Shown: positions 9,869 through 22,601, counted from the stretch's first letter. The stretch is DNA of 39,324 nucleotides from Paulinella micropora (GCA_009731375.1 BJOX01000070.1:161079-200402); one strand, 5' to 3'. Numbers and translations are program-made. The notes: a model not told the origin generated them from the sequence alone.

Positions 9869-9901
9869 GTGTCTGCCAACCTTGAGGACGTCGAGCGAGA
9901 G
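9869..9901 (+). CDS. Exon 2 (phase 0 to 0)
   Basis: Acceptor TACATAG and donor GTATGC, both continuous with TACA and TGCA/TACA arrays. The 33 nt encode VSANLEDVERE. The acidic composition matches exon 3. Confidence 0.65.
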
Positions 9902-9928
9902 GTATGCATGCATGCATGCATACATACA

Positions 9929-9966
<38 letters not shown>

Positions 9967-9989
9967 GTATATATATATATGTATATGTT

Positions 9990-10038
<49 letters not shown>

Positions 10039-10054
10039 GTATGTATATATATAG

Positions 10055-10087
10055 GTTGACGGTGAACTGTACGAAAAGAAAGTGCAG
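10055..10087 (+). CDS. Exon 3 (phase 0 to 0)
   Basis: Acceptor TATATAG, donor GTATGT opening a GTAT array. The 33 nt encode VDGELYEKKVQ. It is the same length and phase as exon 2. Confidence 0.65.
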
Positions 10088-10381
10088 GTATGTATGTATG
10101 TATGCATTTATGTATGCATGCATGTATGTATGTATGTATGTATGTATGTATGTATGTATGTATGTATGTATGTATGTATGCATGCATGTATGCATGCATG
10201 CATGTATGTATGTATGTATGTGTGTATGTATGTCATGCATGCATGCATGCATGCATGCATGCATGTATGTATGTATGTATGTATGTATGCATGTATGTAT
10301 GTATGTATGTATGTACGTATGTATGTATGTATGTATGTATGCAAGCATGTATGTATGCATGCATGTATGCATGCATGTATG

Positions 10382-10413
<32 letters not shown>

Positions 10414-10419
10414 TTATAG
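10088..10419. repeat. Intron made of (GTAT)n/(GCAT)n then (CATA)n
   Basis: The intron starts with GTATGTATG and switches to CATACATA at about 10383, its reverse complement. The RNA could therefore fold into a long hairpin bringing the splice sites together. Confidence 0.85.
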
Positions 10420-10484
10420 AGTATCGACCCTTCGTCGGGGCTACTGGCAGTGACCAAAGCACAGAAACAGAGAGAGCAAGAAAG
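10420..10484 (+). CDS. Exon 4 (phase 0 to 2)
   Basis: Acceptor TTTATAG, donor GTATGT. The 65 nt read SIDPSSGLLAV followed by TKAQKQREQE and a split Arg codon (AG). The second half is K/Q/R/E-rich and begins the coiled-coil-like segment. Confidence 0.7.
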
Positions 10485-10670
10485 GTATGTATGCATGTAT
10501 GTATGTATGTATGTATGTATGTATGTATGTATGTATGCATGCATGCATGTATGTATGTATGTATGTATGTATGTATGTATTTAATATACGTATGTATGTA
10601 TATAATCTATCGATATATGTGAGTAGTGTAACTTACGCATATATACAAACATACTTGGTAATGAGTGAGG

Positions 10671-10738
<68 letters not shown>

Positions 10739-10741
10739 GAG

Positions 10742-10791
<50 letters not shown>

Positions 10792-10916
10792 GTGGGCTCA
10801 CCTTGCGTACCTCATTGTATGTATGTATGTATGTATGTATCTATAAATCTATGTATCTATGTATCTATGTTGTATGTTGTATGTATATATGTATTTGTGT
10901 ATCTGTCTGTCTGTTT

Positions 10917-10975
<59 letters not shown>

Positions 10976-10998
10976 GTCTGTCTATCTATATCTTATAT

Positions 10999-11049
<51 letters not shown>

Positions 11050-11147
11050 GAGAGAGAGAGAGATAGATAGATACATAGATACATAGATAGATATATAGAT
11101 AGATGGATGGATGGATGGATGGATGGATGGATAGTTAGATAGATAGT

Positions 11148-11181
<34 letters not shown>

Positions 11182-11214
11182 TATAGTTAGTTAGTTAGTT
11201 ACTTAGTTAGATAG

Positions 11215-11245
<31 letters not shown>

Positions 11246-11295
11246 GATAGATAGATAGGTAGGTAAGTAGGTAGGTAGGTAGGTAGGTAGGTAGG

Positions 11296-11329
<34 letters not shown>

Positions 11330-11356
11330 TATAGATAGATAGATAGATAGATATAC

Positions 11357-11401
<45 letters not shown>

Positions 11402-11450
11402 AAGATAGATAGAAAGATAGGTAGATAGATATAGATAAACAGAAAGATAT

Positions 11451-11491
<41 letters not shown>

Positions 11492-11691
11492 GAAAGATAG
11501 ATAGAAGACAGACAGACAGACACATACATAACATTGTATACATACATACATAGATTCATACATACATACATACATATGTATACATGCATGCATACATACA
11601 CACATACATACATACATACATACAGACATAACATACATACATACAGACATAACATACATACATACATAACATACATACATACATACATACA

Positions 11692-11725
<34 letters not shown>

Positions 11726-11814
11726 CATACATACATACGTACATACATTCATACCTACATACATACATAGCATACATACATACATAACATAAATACATAC
11801 ATACGTATACATAG
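10485..11814. repeat. Intron block: GTAT, GATA/GACA, CTAT, GATA/GGTA, TACA arrays
   Basis: About 1.3 kb with almost no unique sequence except short bits near 10610-10660 and 10795-10820. GATA (10670-10795) faces CTAT (10918-10985) and again GATA (11000-11510), giving large inverted-repeat potential. Confidence 0.9.
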
Positions 11815-11847
11815 TTTGGCAAAAACGAAACAGGATCAATTGCCTAC
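11815..11847 (+). repeat. 5' partial copy of exon 5
   Basis: After ATAG, TTTGGCAAAAACGAAACAGG then ATCAATTGCC repeats the first half of exon 5 with few changes and then dissolves into TACA repeats. Confidence 0.75.
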
Positions 11848-11930
11848 ATACATACATACATACATACATACACACGTACATACATACTTACATATAAATA
11901 TACATACATACATACATATACATACATACA

Positions 11931-11962
<32 letters not shown>

Positions 11963-11972
11963 CATACATACA

Positions 11973-12005
<33 letters not shown>

Positions 12006-12009
12006 GTAG

Positions 12010-12078
12010 GTTGGCAAAAACGAAACAGGACGAACTGCCTAAAATCCCTAAGCAAAAACTATCACAAGGAATGAATCG
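12010..12078 (+). CDS. Exon 5 (phase 2 to 2)
   Basis: Acceptor TATGTAG, donor GTATTA. The 69 nt give a split Arg, then LAKTKQDELPKIP and KQKLSQGMN, then a split Arg (CG). The incoming phase matches exon 4 and the outgoing phase matches exon 6, and the Arg codon is intact at both junctions. One 5' partial copy and three 3' partial copies lie around it. Confidence 0.7.
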
Positions 12079-12095
12079 GTATTACCTCTGCTCCT

Positions 12096-12308
12096 GAGAA
12101 GTTCCTATTTCTTAAGTGCAATGAACAATGATTTCAAGCGCTTCGATCTCAGTCGATATTTGCATCTACAAACTTTGTTATGGCTCATTAGAAAGCTCTT
12201 GATGAGAGCTTTCAAATGAGCCACTACACAAGCCGCGAAGATCAGAACCGGCTGAGAACGAAGCGTTTGAAGTCATTGCTGATTGTGGTTAAGGACAAGG
12301 AACTTCTC
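12096..12308 (+). mobile_element. Foldback (MITE-like) element, copy 1
   Basis: The 213-bp unit is nearly palindromic throughout. It starts GAGAAGTTCC and ends GGAACTTCTC; the outer ~57 bp are imperfect inverted repeats, and the centre (12184-12220) is a hairpin of CTCATTAGAAAGCTC against its complement. There is no internal ORF. The structure suits a non-autonomous foldback DNA element; no target-site duplication is evident. Confidence 0.7.
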
Positions 12309-12367
12309 CACTACTTACACATATTTACATACATGCATACAAACATACAGTACCAAATGTCCTTTAG

Positions 12368-12393
12368 CCAAAATTATCGCAAGGCTTGAATTG
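12368..12393 (+). repeat. 3' partial copy of exon 5 (a)
   Basis: CCAAAATTATCGCAAGGCTT then GAATTG follows TTTAG and precedes GTATTAC, as in exon 5. It lies between the two foldback elements. Confidence 0.7.
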
Positions 12394-12454
12394 GTATTAC
12401 TTCTACTACTACTTATACATATACATACATACATACATACATACATACATACAT

Positions 12455-12663
12455 GAGCAGTTCCTTGTCCTTAACCACAATGAGCAATGACTTCACACGC
12501 TTCGTTCTCAGCCGGTTCTGATCTTCACGGCTTGTGTAGTGGCTCATTTGAAAGCTCTCATCAAGAGCTTTCTAATGAGCCATGACAAAGTTTGTGTACA
12601 AATATTGGCAGATCGAAGTTCTTGAAAGCATTGTTGATTGTACTTAAGCAATAGGAACTTCTC
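12455..12663 (-). mobile_element. Foldback (MITE-like) element, copy 2 (inverted)
   Basis: About 209 bp, the reverse complement of copy 1 at high identity, judged by the asymmetric differences between the arms (for example the TTAAGTGCAAT-like arm now lies at the right end). Together the two copies form a large inverted repeat with a ~146-bp spacer holding an exon-5 copy. Confidence 0.7.
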
Positions 12664-12687
12664 ATACATACATAACCTATCATCATC

Positions 12688-12747
<60 letters not shown>

Positions 12748-12754
12748 CCCCGAG

Positions 12755-12780
12755 CCAAAATTGTCGCAAGGCATGAATCG
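12755..12780 (+). repeat. 3' partial copy of exon 5 (b)
   Basis: CCAAAATTGTCGCAAGGCAT then GAATCG precedes GTATCAC. It follows an (AG)n array and CCCCGAG. Confidence 0.7.
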
Positions 12781-12832
12781 GTATCACTTCTACTATTACT
12801 CATACATACATACATACATACACATACATGCA

Positions 12833-12864
<32 letters not shown>

Positions 12865-12890
12865 CATACATACATACATACGCCCCTAAG

Positions 12891-12916
12891 CAGAAATTTT
12901 TGCAAGGCATGAATCG
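12891..12916 (+). repeat. 3' partial copy of exon 5 (c)
   Basis: CAGAAATTTTTGCAAGGCAT then GAATCG follows CCCCTAAG and precedes GTATTAC. Confidence 0.7.
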
Positions 12917-12924
12917 GTATTACT

Positions 12925-13945
<1,021 letters not shown>

Positions 13946-14000
13946 GCTGCTTGAAGACTCTACGAGAAGGCTCGAGGCGGAAAAGAAGGCCAAGGCGGAG
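13946..14000 (+). CDS. Exon 6 (phase 2 to 0)
   Basis: The acceptor ACTACTAG is part of the TAC array; donor GTTAAA. The 55 nt complete the split Arg and read LLEDSTRRLEAEKKAKAE, a charged helical, coiled-coil-like peptide. Confidence 0.7.
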
Positions 14001-14361
14001 GTTAAATATCTTTTCTTTTCTTTTCTTTTCCTTGCTTTTCTTTTCTTTTCTTTTCCTTTCCTTTCCTTTCTTTTCTTTTCTTTTCTTTACTTTTCTTTTC
14101 TTTTGTTTTCCTTTGTTTGTTATGTTATGTTATGTTATTTTATGTTACGTTATGTTAAGTTTTGTGTGTGTGTGTGTGTGTGTGTGTTATGTTATGTTAT
14201 GTTATGTTATGTCATGTCATGTCATGCCATGCCATGTGGTGTCATGTCATGTGTCATGTTATGTTATGTTATGTTATGTTATGTCATGTCATGTTATGTC
14301 ATGTTACAGCATACATAACATGACTACATAACATACATACACGATTTGGATAGACAAAGAA

Positions 14362-14459
<98 letters not shown>

Positions 14460-14532
14460 CCTATTTATCTATCTATCTATCTATCTACAAAAGTGGGCAG
14501 GTAACAGCTGAAAGAATATCTATCTATCTATC

Positions 14533-14585
<53 letters not shown>

Positions 14586-14607
14586 GTCATGTTAGTCATG
14601 CCATGTC

Positions 14608-14608
<1 letters not shown>
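14001..14608. repeat. TTTTC, TTATG/GTCAT and CTAT arrays
   Basis: Pyrimidine-rich TTTTC (about 14009-14115), pentamers TTATG and TCATG (14120-14320), then CTAT (14363-14600). A short unique interruption lies near 14487-14515. Confidence 0.9.
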
Positions 14609-14646
<38 letters not shown>

Positions 14647-14647
<1 letters not shown>

Positions 14648-14913
14648 GTGCTTCTCTGTCAATGGCTGATGCATTTCTGCACATGCGCCTCCATCGTCTC
14701 ACCCGTGAGGGGAGTACGAAGAATTGACGATAAGCTCTAATGACACCCCCGCAAGGGCAGTTCCAACACTTCCAGACGGGCCGGTATGTTCAATGAAAAT
14801 ACTGGTCCAGACGGATCGGTATGTTCAATGAAAATACTGGTGGCACCGACGGGAATCGAACTGCCGACAGGGCCCAGATGGTAGAACTTGACCACTGGGC
14901 TATCACGGTGTCC
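14647..14913 (-). mobile_element. tRNA-derived SINE, copy 5 (full length)
   Basis: This is the only uninterrupted copy, about 267 bp. On the minus strand it has the 76-nt tRNA-like head starting GGACACCGTG, two 35-bp direct repeats, a GGAACTGCCCTTGCGGGGG segment, GTGTCATTAGAGC, CCCTCACGGGTGAGACGATG and the end CAGCCATTGACAGAGAAGCA. AAT arrays flank both sides. The B-box region has one change relative to copy 1 (GGCAGTTCG instead of GCCAGTTCG). Confidence 0.9.
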
Positions 14914-15102
<189 letters not shown>

Positions 15103-15661
15103 AGTGCTTCTCTGTCAATGGCTGATGCATTTCTGCACATGCGCCTCCATCGTCTCACCCGTGAGAGGAGTACGAAGAATTGACGATAGGCTCTAATGAC
15201 ACCCCCGCACGGGCAGTTCCAACACTTCCAGACGGGCNNNNNNNNNNNNNNNNNNNNNNNNNNNNNNNNNNNNNNNNNNNNNNNNNNNNNNNNNNNNNNN
15301 NNNNNNNNNNNNNNNNNNNNNNNNNNNNNNNNNNNNNNNNNNNNNNNNNNNNNNNNNNNNNNNNNNNNNNNNNNNNNNNNNNNNNNNNNNNNNNNNNNNN
15401 NNNNNNNNNNNNNNNNNNNNNNNNNNNNNNNNNNNNNNNNNNNNNNNNNNNNNNNNNNNNNNNNNNNNNNNNNNNNNNNNNNNNNNNNNNNNNNNNNNNN
15501 NNNNNNNNNNNNNNNNNNNNNNNNNNNNNNNNNNNNNNNNNNNNNNNNNNNNNTCCAGACGGACCGGTATGTTCAATGAAAATACTGGTGGCACCGACGG
15601 GAATCGAACTGGCGACAGGGCCCAGATGGTAGAACTTGACCACTGGGCTATCACGGTGTCC
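15103..15661 (-). mobile_element. tRNA-derived SINE, copy 6 (interrupted by a gap)
   Basis: The 3' part (15103-15237) and the tRNA-like head with the first 35-bp unit (15554-15661) flank a 316-N gap (15238-15553). Since a full SINE is ~267 bp, either the gap size is nominal or more than one copy is hidden. AAT repeats lie on both outer sides. Confidence 0.8.
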
Positions 15662-15727
<66 letters not shown>

Positions 15728-15776
15728 GTAATAATAATAATTATGCCATGCCTTGAAAAGCTATGGTAAGGCGTGT

Positions 15777-15833
<57 letters not shown>
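15662..15833. repeat. AAT array, short unique segment and TA array
   Basis: AAT to about 15740, then ATGCCATGCCTTGAAAAGCT, then (TA)n from 15779, which ends in TATAG, the acceptor of exon 7. Confidence 0.85.
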
Positions 15834-15834
<1 letters not shown>

Positions 15835-15904
15835 AGTTGGAGAGGCAAAAGAAGGAAGCACAAAGGCTACAAGAAGCAGCACAAACTGCCAAACCTTCAC
15901 AAAG
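15834..15904 (+). CDS. Exon 7 (phase 0 to 2)
   Basis: Acceptor TATATAG, donor GTACGT. The 71 nt read ELERQKKEAQRLQEAA then QTAKPSQ and a split codon (AG). It continues the coiled-coil-like segment of exons 4-6. Confidence 0.7.
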
Positions 15905-16009
15905 GTACGTGGAGAAGTGGGTAGATAGGTAGGAAAGATGGGTAGGTAGGTAGGTAGATAGGTAGGTGTTAGGTACGTAAGATAGGCAGAGAGTTAGTTA
16001 GATAGTTAG

Positions 16010-16064
16010 AGAAGGAAGCACAAAGGCTACAAGAAGCAGCAGAGTCCGCCAAACCTTCACAAAG
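16010..16064 (+). repeat. Copy of exon 7 (3' three-quarters), possibly an alternative exon
   Basis: After TTAG, AGAAGGAAGCACAAAGGCTA and the rest of exon 7 recur, ending at the same CAAAG with donor GTAGGT. In the exon 7 frame it reads KEAQRLQEAAESAKPSQ; the differences are Gln-Thr to Glu-Ser. A third, degraded copy is at 16321-16375. Confidence 0.7.
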
Positions 16065-16218
16065 GTAGGTGGAGAAGTAGGTAGGTAGGTAGGAAAGTTG
16101 GTTAGGTAGGTAGGTAGGTAGGTAGGCAGGTAGGTAGGTAGGTAGGTAGGTAGAGAGTTAGTTTAGTTAGGTAGGTAAGATAGGTAGAGAGTGAGTTAGT
16201 TAGTTAAGTTAGTTAGTC

Positions 16219-16263
<45 letters not shown>

Positions 16264-16280
16264 CCTAGCTAGCTATTTGT

Positions 16281-16320
<40 letters not shown>
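16065..16320. repeat. GGTA, GTTA and GATA arrays
   Basis: Tetranucleotide arrays between the second and third exon-7 copies. Confidence 0.9.
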
Positions 16321-16375
16321 GAAAAAAACACTTAGGCTACAATTAGCAGCACACACTGAAAAAACCTTCACAGCC
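16321..16375 (+). pseudogene. Degraded third copy of exon 7
   Basis: GAAAAAAACACTTAGGCTAC and AATTAGCAGC...CCTTCACAG align to exon 7 but with substitutions and small indels, and the CAAAG donor context is lost. It reads as a fossil copy. Confidence 0.6.
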
Positions 16376-16493
16376 ATTTGTATATCTATCTATCTATCTG
16401 TTCATCTATCTATCTATTTATCTTTCCATCTATCTATGTATATATGTATCTATGAATCTGCCTAACTACCTAGTTACCTACTTACCTATATAC

Positions 16494-16549
<56 letters not shown>
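16376..16549. repeat. (CTAT)n array with unique interruptions
   Basis: CTAT repeats with CTAC/TTAC variants near 16450-16495. Confidence 0.85.
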
Positions 16550-16554
<5 letters not shown>

Positions 16555-16647
16555 CCATCCCGGACACATGCACAGTACACAAATTACTGTTTGATGTGAA
16601 ACTGCGTTGCTTTGCAAGGACTACATTCCTTTGCGACATCTCATCTG
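16550..16647 (+). mobile_element. Second copy of the 6.7-kb retroelement 3' end
   Basis: CCCATCCCGGACACATGCAC through ...GCGACATCTCATCT matches 6698-6788 with two or three substitutions and continues into an ATCT array. It is a short, 5'-truncated copy lying inside a CTAT array within a predicted intron. Confidence 0.7.
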
Positions 16648-17444
<797 letters not shown>

Positions 17445-17452
17445 CCAGGTAG

Positions 17453-17484
17453 CAAGAGCAGAGCAGAACGGGGCTCTGCCCTAC
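17453..17484 (+). repeat. Copy of exon 8 (a)
   Basis: After CCAGGTAG, CAAGAGCAGAGCAGAACGGG and GCTCTGCC repeat exon 8, then pass into CTAC repeats with no GTACAT donor. Confidence 0.65.
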
Positions 17485-17558
17485 CTACCTACCTACCTAT
17501 CTATCTACCCACCTATATTTTTTATCTACCTATCTATCTATCTATGTATATTAGGTAG

Positions 17559-17599
17559 CAAGAGCACAACAGAACGGGCATCTGCGACCTACTGGTTAC
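17559..17599 (+). CDS. Exon 8 (phase 2 to 1)
   Basis: Acceptor TTAGGTAG, donor GTACAT. The 41 nt complete a split Ser from exon 7 and read KSTTERASATYWL, leaving one base. Using the AG four bases upstream instead would put TAG in frame, so the downstream AG is chosen. A third copy (17783-17818) keeps the GTACAT donor but has lost the acceptor. Confidence 0.5.
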
Positions 17600-17719
17600 G
17601 TACATACATACATACATACATACATACATACATACATACATACACAAATAACTTTTAGGTAGGTAGGTAGGTAGGTAGGTAGGTAGGTAGGTAGGTAGGT
17701 AGGTAGATAGATAGGTAGG

Positions 17720-17782
<63 letters not shown>

Positions 17783-18110
17783 ACAACAGAACGGGGTCCT
17801 GCGGCCTATTTGGTTCATGTACATACATACATACATACATACATACATACATACATACACACATACACACACACACGCACGCACACATACATACATACAT
17901 ACATGCATACAACATACATACAAACATACATACGTACGTACATACATACAAACATGTACATATATATATAAGTATATATATATATGTATATACATATAAA
18001 TATAATATATATATATGTACATGTTTATATATATATATATATTATATTATATATATATATGTACATATATATATATATATAAGTGTATATGTGTGTATGT
18101 ATGTATTCAG
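17600..18110. repeat. TACA, GGTA/GATA, TACA and TA arrays with exon 8 copy (b)
   Basis: TACA arrays flank a GGTA/GATA block (17659-17782) and the exon-8 copy at 17783-17818. 17950-18100 is TA-rich and ends at the TATTCAG acceptor of exon 9. Confidence 0.85.
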
Positions 18111-18152
18111 TTGCTAGTGTGCCTCGGCTGAGATCTGCCCCTACCTCTCCAA
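18111..18152 (+). CDS. Exon 9, first copy (phase 1 to 1)
   Basis: Acceptor TATTCAG, donor GTATGT. Only the phase-1 frame is open: it reads [13 protein letters not shown] after a split codon. The phase fits exon 8 (Leu at the junction). Six further copies follow, so which copy is used is uncertain; the copy at 18600 fits equally. Confidence 0.6.
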
Positions 18153-18239
18153 GTATGTATATATATACATACATATATATATATATATATTTATATATTT
18201 ATTATATATATATGTATATATAAGTGTGTATGTATTCAG

Positions 18240-18284
18240 TTGCTAGTGTGCCTCGGCTGAGATCTGCCCCTACCTCTCCAATAT

Positions 18285-18351
<67 letters not shown>

Positions 18352-18419
18352 TGTGTATGTATGTATTCAGTTGCTAGTGTGCCTCGGCTCAGATCTGCCC
18401 CTACCTCTCCAATATACAC

Positions 18420-18457
<38 letters not shown>

Positions 18458-18513
18458 TGTGTATATATGTATTCAGTTGGTAGTGTGCCTCGGCTGAGAT
18501 CTGCCCCTACCTC

Positions 18514-18518
<5 letters not shown>
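18240..18518 (+). repeat. Exon 9 copies 2-4
   Basis: Full-length copies lie at 18240-18281, 18371-18412 and 18477-18518, each after TATTCAG and with 0-2 substitutions. In all three the sequence after CCAA is TATA or TACACA instead of GT, so they lack a donor and look like dead-end acceptor copies. Spacing is 106-131 bp with TA arrays between. Confidence 0.75.
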
Positions 18519-18581
<63 letters not shown>

Positions 18582-18599
18582 GTGTATGTATGTATTCAG

Positions 18600-18644
18600 T
18601 TGCTACTGTTGCTCGGCTCAGATCTGCCCCTACCTCTCCAACTG
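18600..18644 (+). CDS. Exon 9, fifth copy (phase 1 to 1)
   Basis: Acceptor TATTCAG, donor GTATGA. The 45 nt read [14 protein letters not shown] plus a split Gly. It is three bases longer than copy 1 and joins exon 10 in phase. Two 3'-half copies follow (18781-18805 and 18899-18923, starting GATCTGCCCCTACCTC). Confidence 0.6.
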
Positions 18645-19055
18645 GTATGAATGTATGTATGCATGTATGTATGTATGTATGTATGTATGTATGTACGTAC
18701 GTAGGTACGTACGTACGTATGTATGTATGTATGTATGTATGTATTTCTATACCTCTGTATGTTTGTATACATGCATGTATGATCTGCCCCTACCTCTTCA
18801 ACTGGTTTGTATATATATATATATACATGTGTGTGTGTGTATGTATGTATGTATGTATGTATGTATCTATATACCTCTGTATGTTTGCATACATATATGA
18901 TCTGCCCCTACCTCTCCAACTGGCTTGTATATATATATATATATGCATATATATATATGCATATATATATATATATATGTATTTGTATGTATGTATGTAT
19001 GTATGTATGTACATTTTCGTATTGTATGTAGGGATAAGTACAACATTTTTTCCAG
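18645..19055. repeat. GTAT, CGTA and TA arrays with two exon-9 half copies
   Basis: Each half copy ends CAACTGG(T/C)TTGTATAT. A pyrimidine-rich ACATTTTTTCCAG provides the exon 10 acceptor. Confidence 0.8.
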
Positions 19056-19075
19056 GCAAACAGGGCGGAAGGCAG
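19056..19075 (+). CDS. Exon 10, micro-exon (phase 1 to 0)
   Basis: Acceptor TTTTTTCCAG, donor GTTTGT. The 20 nt complete Gly and read KQGGRQ. A related block, GGCAAGCAGGACGAGAGATT then GTTGC (19416-19440), after TTTTTTCTAG, is a diverged copy that would be out of phase. Confidence 0.5.
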
Positions 19076-19446
19076 GTTTGTATGTATGTATGAATAGATG
19101 GATAGATGGATGGATAGATGGATGGATGGATAGCTGGTTGGATAGATGGATGGATGGATAGGTGGATAGATAGATGGATAGATAGATGGATAGATGAATG
19201 GATGGATGGATGCATTGAGATGGATTAATATTTGTATGTATGTATGTATGAGATCTTGTATGTATGTATGTATGTATTTATGTATGTATGTATGTATGTA
19301 CGCATGGTATGCATGGTATGTATGTATCTATGTATCTATGTATCTATGTGTATATGCATCTATGTATGAGTGTATGTATGTATGTATATGAATACATGTA
19401 CTATGTTTTTTCTAGGGCAAGCAGGACGAGAGATTGTTGCGTATCC

Positions 19447-19507
<61 letters not shown>

Positions 19508-19521
19508 GCTATCCACCTATG

Positions 19522-19577
<56 letters not shown>

Positions 19578-19582
19578 CATAC

Positions 19583-19619
<37 letters not shown>

Positions 19620-19648
19620 CCTATCTACCTATTTACCTACCTATCTAC

Positions 19649-19685
<37 letters not shown>

Positions 19686-19698
19686 CATACATCTATAC

Positions 19699-19741
<43 letters not shown>

Positions 19742-19749
19742 CATCTATC

Positions 19750-19780
<31 letters not shown>

Positions 19781-19812
19781 CTACCTACCTACCTACCTAT
19801 CTACCTATCTAC

Positions 19813-19879
<67 letters not shown>

Positions 19880-19880
19880 G
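19076..19880. repeat. GTAT, GGAT, GTAT and CTAT/CTAC arrays; exon 10 copy
   Basis: GGATAGAT-type repeats at 19095-19225, GTAT to 19400, the exon-10-like copy at 19416-19440, then CTAT/CTAC to 19880 ending in CTAG. Confidence 0.9.
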
Positions 19881-19919
19881 AATTCCGGTCGATCACGCGC
19901 CACTATCTCGTCCCAGACG
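19881..19919 (+). CDS. Exon 11 (phase 0 to 0)
   Basis: Acceptor ATCTAG, donor GTAGCT. In phase the 39 nt read [14 protein letters not shown] second copy at 20241-20280 (NSGRSHAATLFQT) keeps its AG, but GT has become CT, so its donor is lost. The shared block extends past the exon through GCTATGTATGTATTTCATTA. Confidence 0.6.
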
Positions 19920-19945
19920 GTAGCTATGTATGTATTTCATTATCT

Positions 19946-19980
19946 TAGATAGATAGATAGATGATGGATAGATAGATATG

Positions 19981-20013
<33 letters not shown>

Positions 20014-20019
20014 TGATTA

Positions 20020-20069
<50 letters not shown>

Positions 20070-20407
20070 GGATGGATGGATGGATGGATGGATGGATTGA
20101 TGGATTGGATTAGGATTGGGATTCGGATTGGGATTTGGATTGGGATTGGGATGGGGATGGGGATTGGATTGGATTGGATTGGATTGATTGATTGATTGAT
20201 TGATTGATAGGTAGGTAGGTAGATCGATAAATGGATGTAGAATTCCGGTAGGTCACACGCCGCTACCTTGTTCCAGACGCTGGCTATGTATGTATTTCAT
20301 TATTTTTGTATGTACATACATACATACAAACATACATACATACATACATACATACATACATGCGTACGTACGTACGTACGTAGATGCATACATACATACA
20401 CACACAC

Positions 20408-20447
<40 letters not shown>
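19946..20447. repeat. TTGA, GGAT/GGATT arrays, exon 11 copy, TACA, GA
   Basis: TTGA/GGAT (19980-20215) is a G-rich drift from tetramer to GGATT/GGGATT. The exon 11 copy sits at 20241-20280. TACA/CGTA and (GA)n follow, the latter ending in GAG. Confidence 0.85.
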
Positions 20448-20448
<1 letters not shown>

Positions 20449-20544
20449 CTGCACCGGGCCGGCCATACATACATATGTATATATATGTATATATATATAT
20501 ATATGTGTATGTATGTATGTATGTACGTATATACATACATACAT

Positions 20545-20578
<34 letters not shown>

Positions 20579-20681
20579 AATATATATATTTACAGGCTGC
20601 ACCGGGCCGGCCCAACTAAGGCAAATCATACATACACACATACATACATACATACATGTATACATATATATATATATATAT

Positions 20682-20736
<55 letters not shown>

Positions 20737-20739
20737 CAG
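20448..20739. repeat. Two 5' partial copies of exon 12 in TA/TACA/TTTA arrays
   Basis: GCTGCACCGGGCCGGCC lies at 20448 (after GAG) and at 20596 (after TTTACAG, continuing CAACTAAGGCAAATC). Each then dissolves into TACA repeats. A TTTA array ends in TTTACAG before the full exon. Confidence 0.75.
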
Positions 20740-20846
20740 GCTGCACCGGGCCGGCCGAATTCGGGCAAATCAGCACAGCAGCATTCCGGAAAAGGGCAGC
20801 GGACGGGATCAGGACACCATAACCATGGCCGGACCGGCTCCACCAG
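20740..20846 (+). CDS. Exon 12 (phase 0 to 2)
   Basis: Acceptor TTTACAG, donor GTGACG. The 107 nt in phase start AAPGRPNSGKSAQQHSGKGQ and end HHNHGRTGST plus a split Arg: a basic, Gly/Ser/His-rich, disordered-type stretch. A second frame is also open, but only this one joins exons 11, 13 and 14 in phase. Confidence 0.65.
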
Positions 20847-21893
<1,047 letters not shown>

Positions 21894-21925
21894 GTCAAAA
21901 GCGGCTGTTGGCAGCAAGCGTGCAG
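21894..21925 (+). CDS. Exon 13 (phase 2 to 1)
   Basis: The acceptor CTACCTAG is continuous with the CTAC array; donor GTATGT opens a GTAT array. The 32 nt read (R)SKAAVGSKRA plus one base. Confidence 0.6.
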
Positions 21926-22443
21926 GTATGTATGTATGTATGTATGTATGTATGTATGTATGTATGTACGTACGTACGTACGTATGTATGTATGTGTATG
22001 TATGTATGTATGTATGCATGTATGTATGTATGTATGTGTGTGTGTATGTATGTTATGTTATGTTATGTTATGTTATGTTATGTTATGTCATCTTATGTTA
22101 TGTCATGTTATGTCATGTTATGTCATGTCATGCCATGCCATGCCATGTTATGTTATGTCATGTTATGTTATGTTGTGTTATGTCATGTCATGTCATGTTA
22201 TGTCATGTCATGTCATGTTATGTCATGTTATGTTATGTTATGTTATGTTATGCAATGTTATGTTATGCAATGTTATGTTATGCAATGCAATGCAATGCAA
22301 TGTCTGTCTGTCTGTCTGTGTGTGTATGTATGTATGTAATGTAATGTACTGTAATGTACTGTAATGTACTGTAATGTAATGTAATGTAATGTAATGTAAG
22401 GTAATGTGTATTATGTATGTATGCATGTATGTATGTATGTACG

Positions 22444-22493
<50 letters not shown>

Positions 22494-22509
22494 AGTATGC
22501 GTACGTTAG
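21926..22509. repeat. GTAT, TTATG/TCATG, AATGT and CTAT arrays
   Basis: Pentamers (22050-22400) lie between tetranucleotide blocks. Confidence 0.9.
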
Positions 22510-22531
22510 CAAAACCTCGCGAGACAGGGTG

Positions 22532-22601
<70 letters not shown>

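Noticed and set aside
20740-20846. Alternative frame of exon 12 (HRAGRIRANQHSSIPEKG)
   Set aside because: Open, but it does not join exon 14 in phase after exon 13; the Gly/Ser/Arg-rich frame does at every junction.
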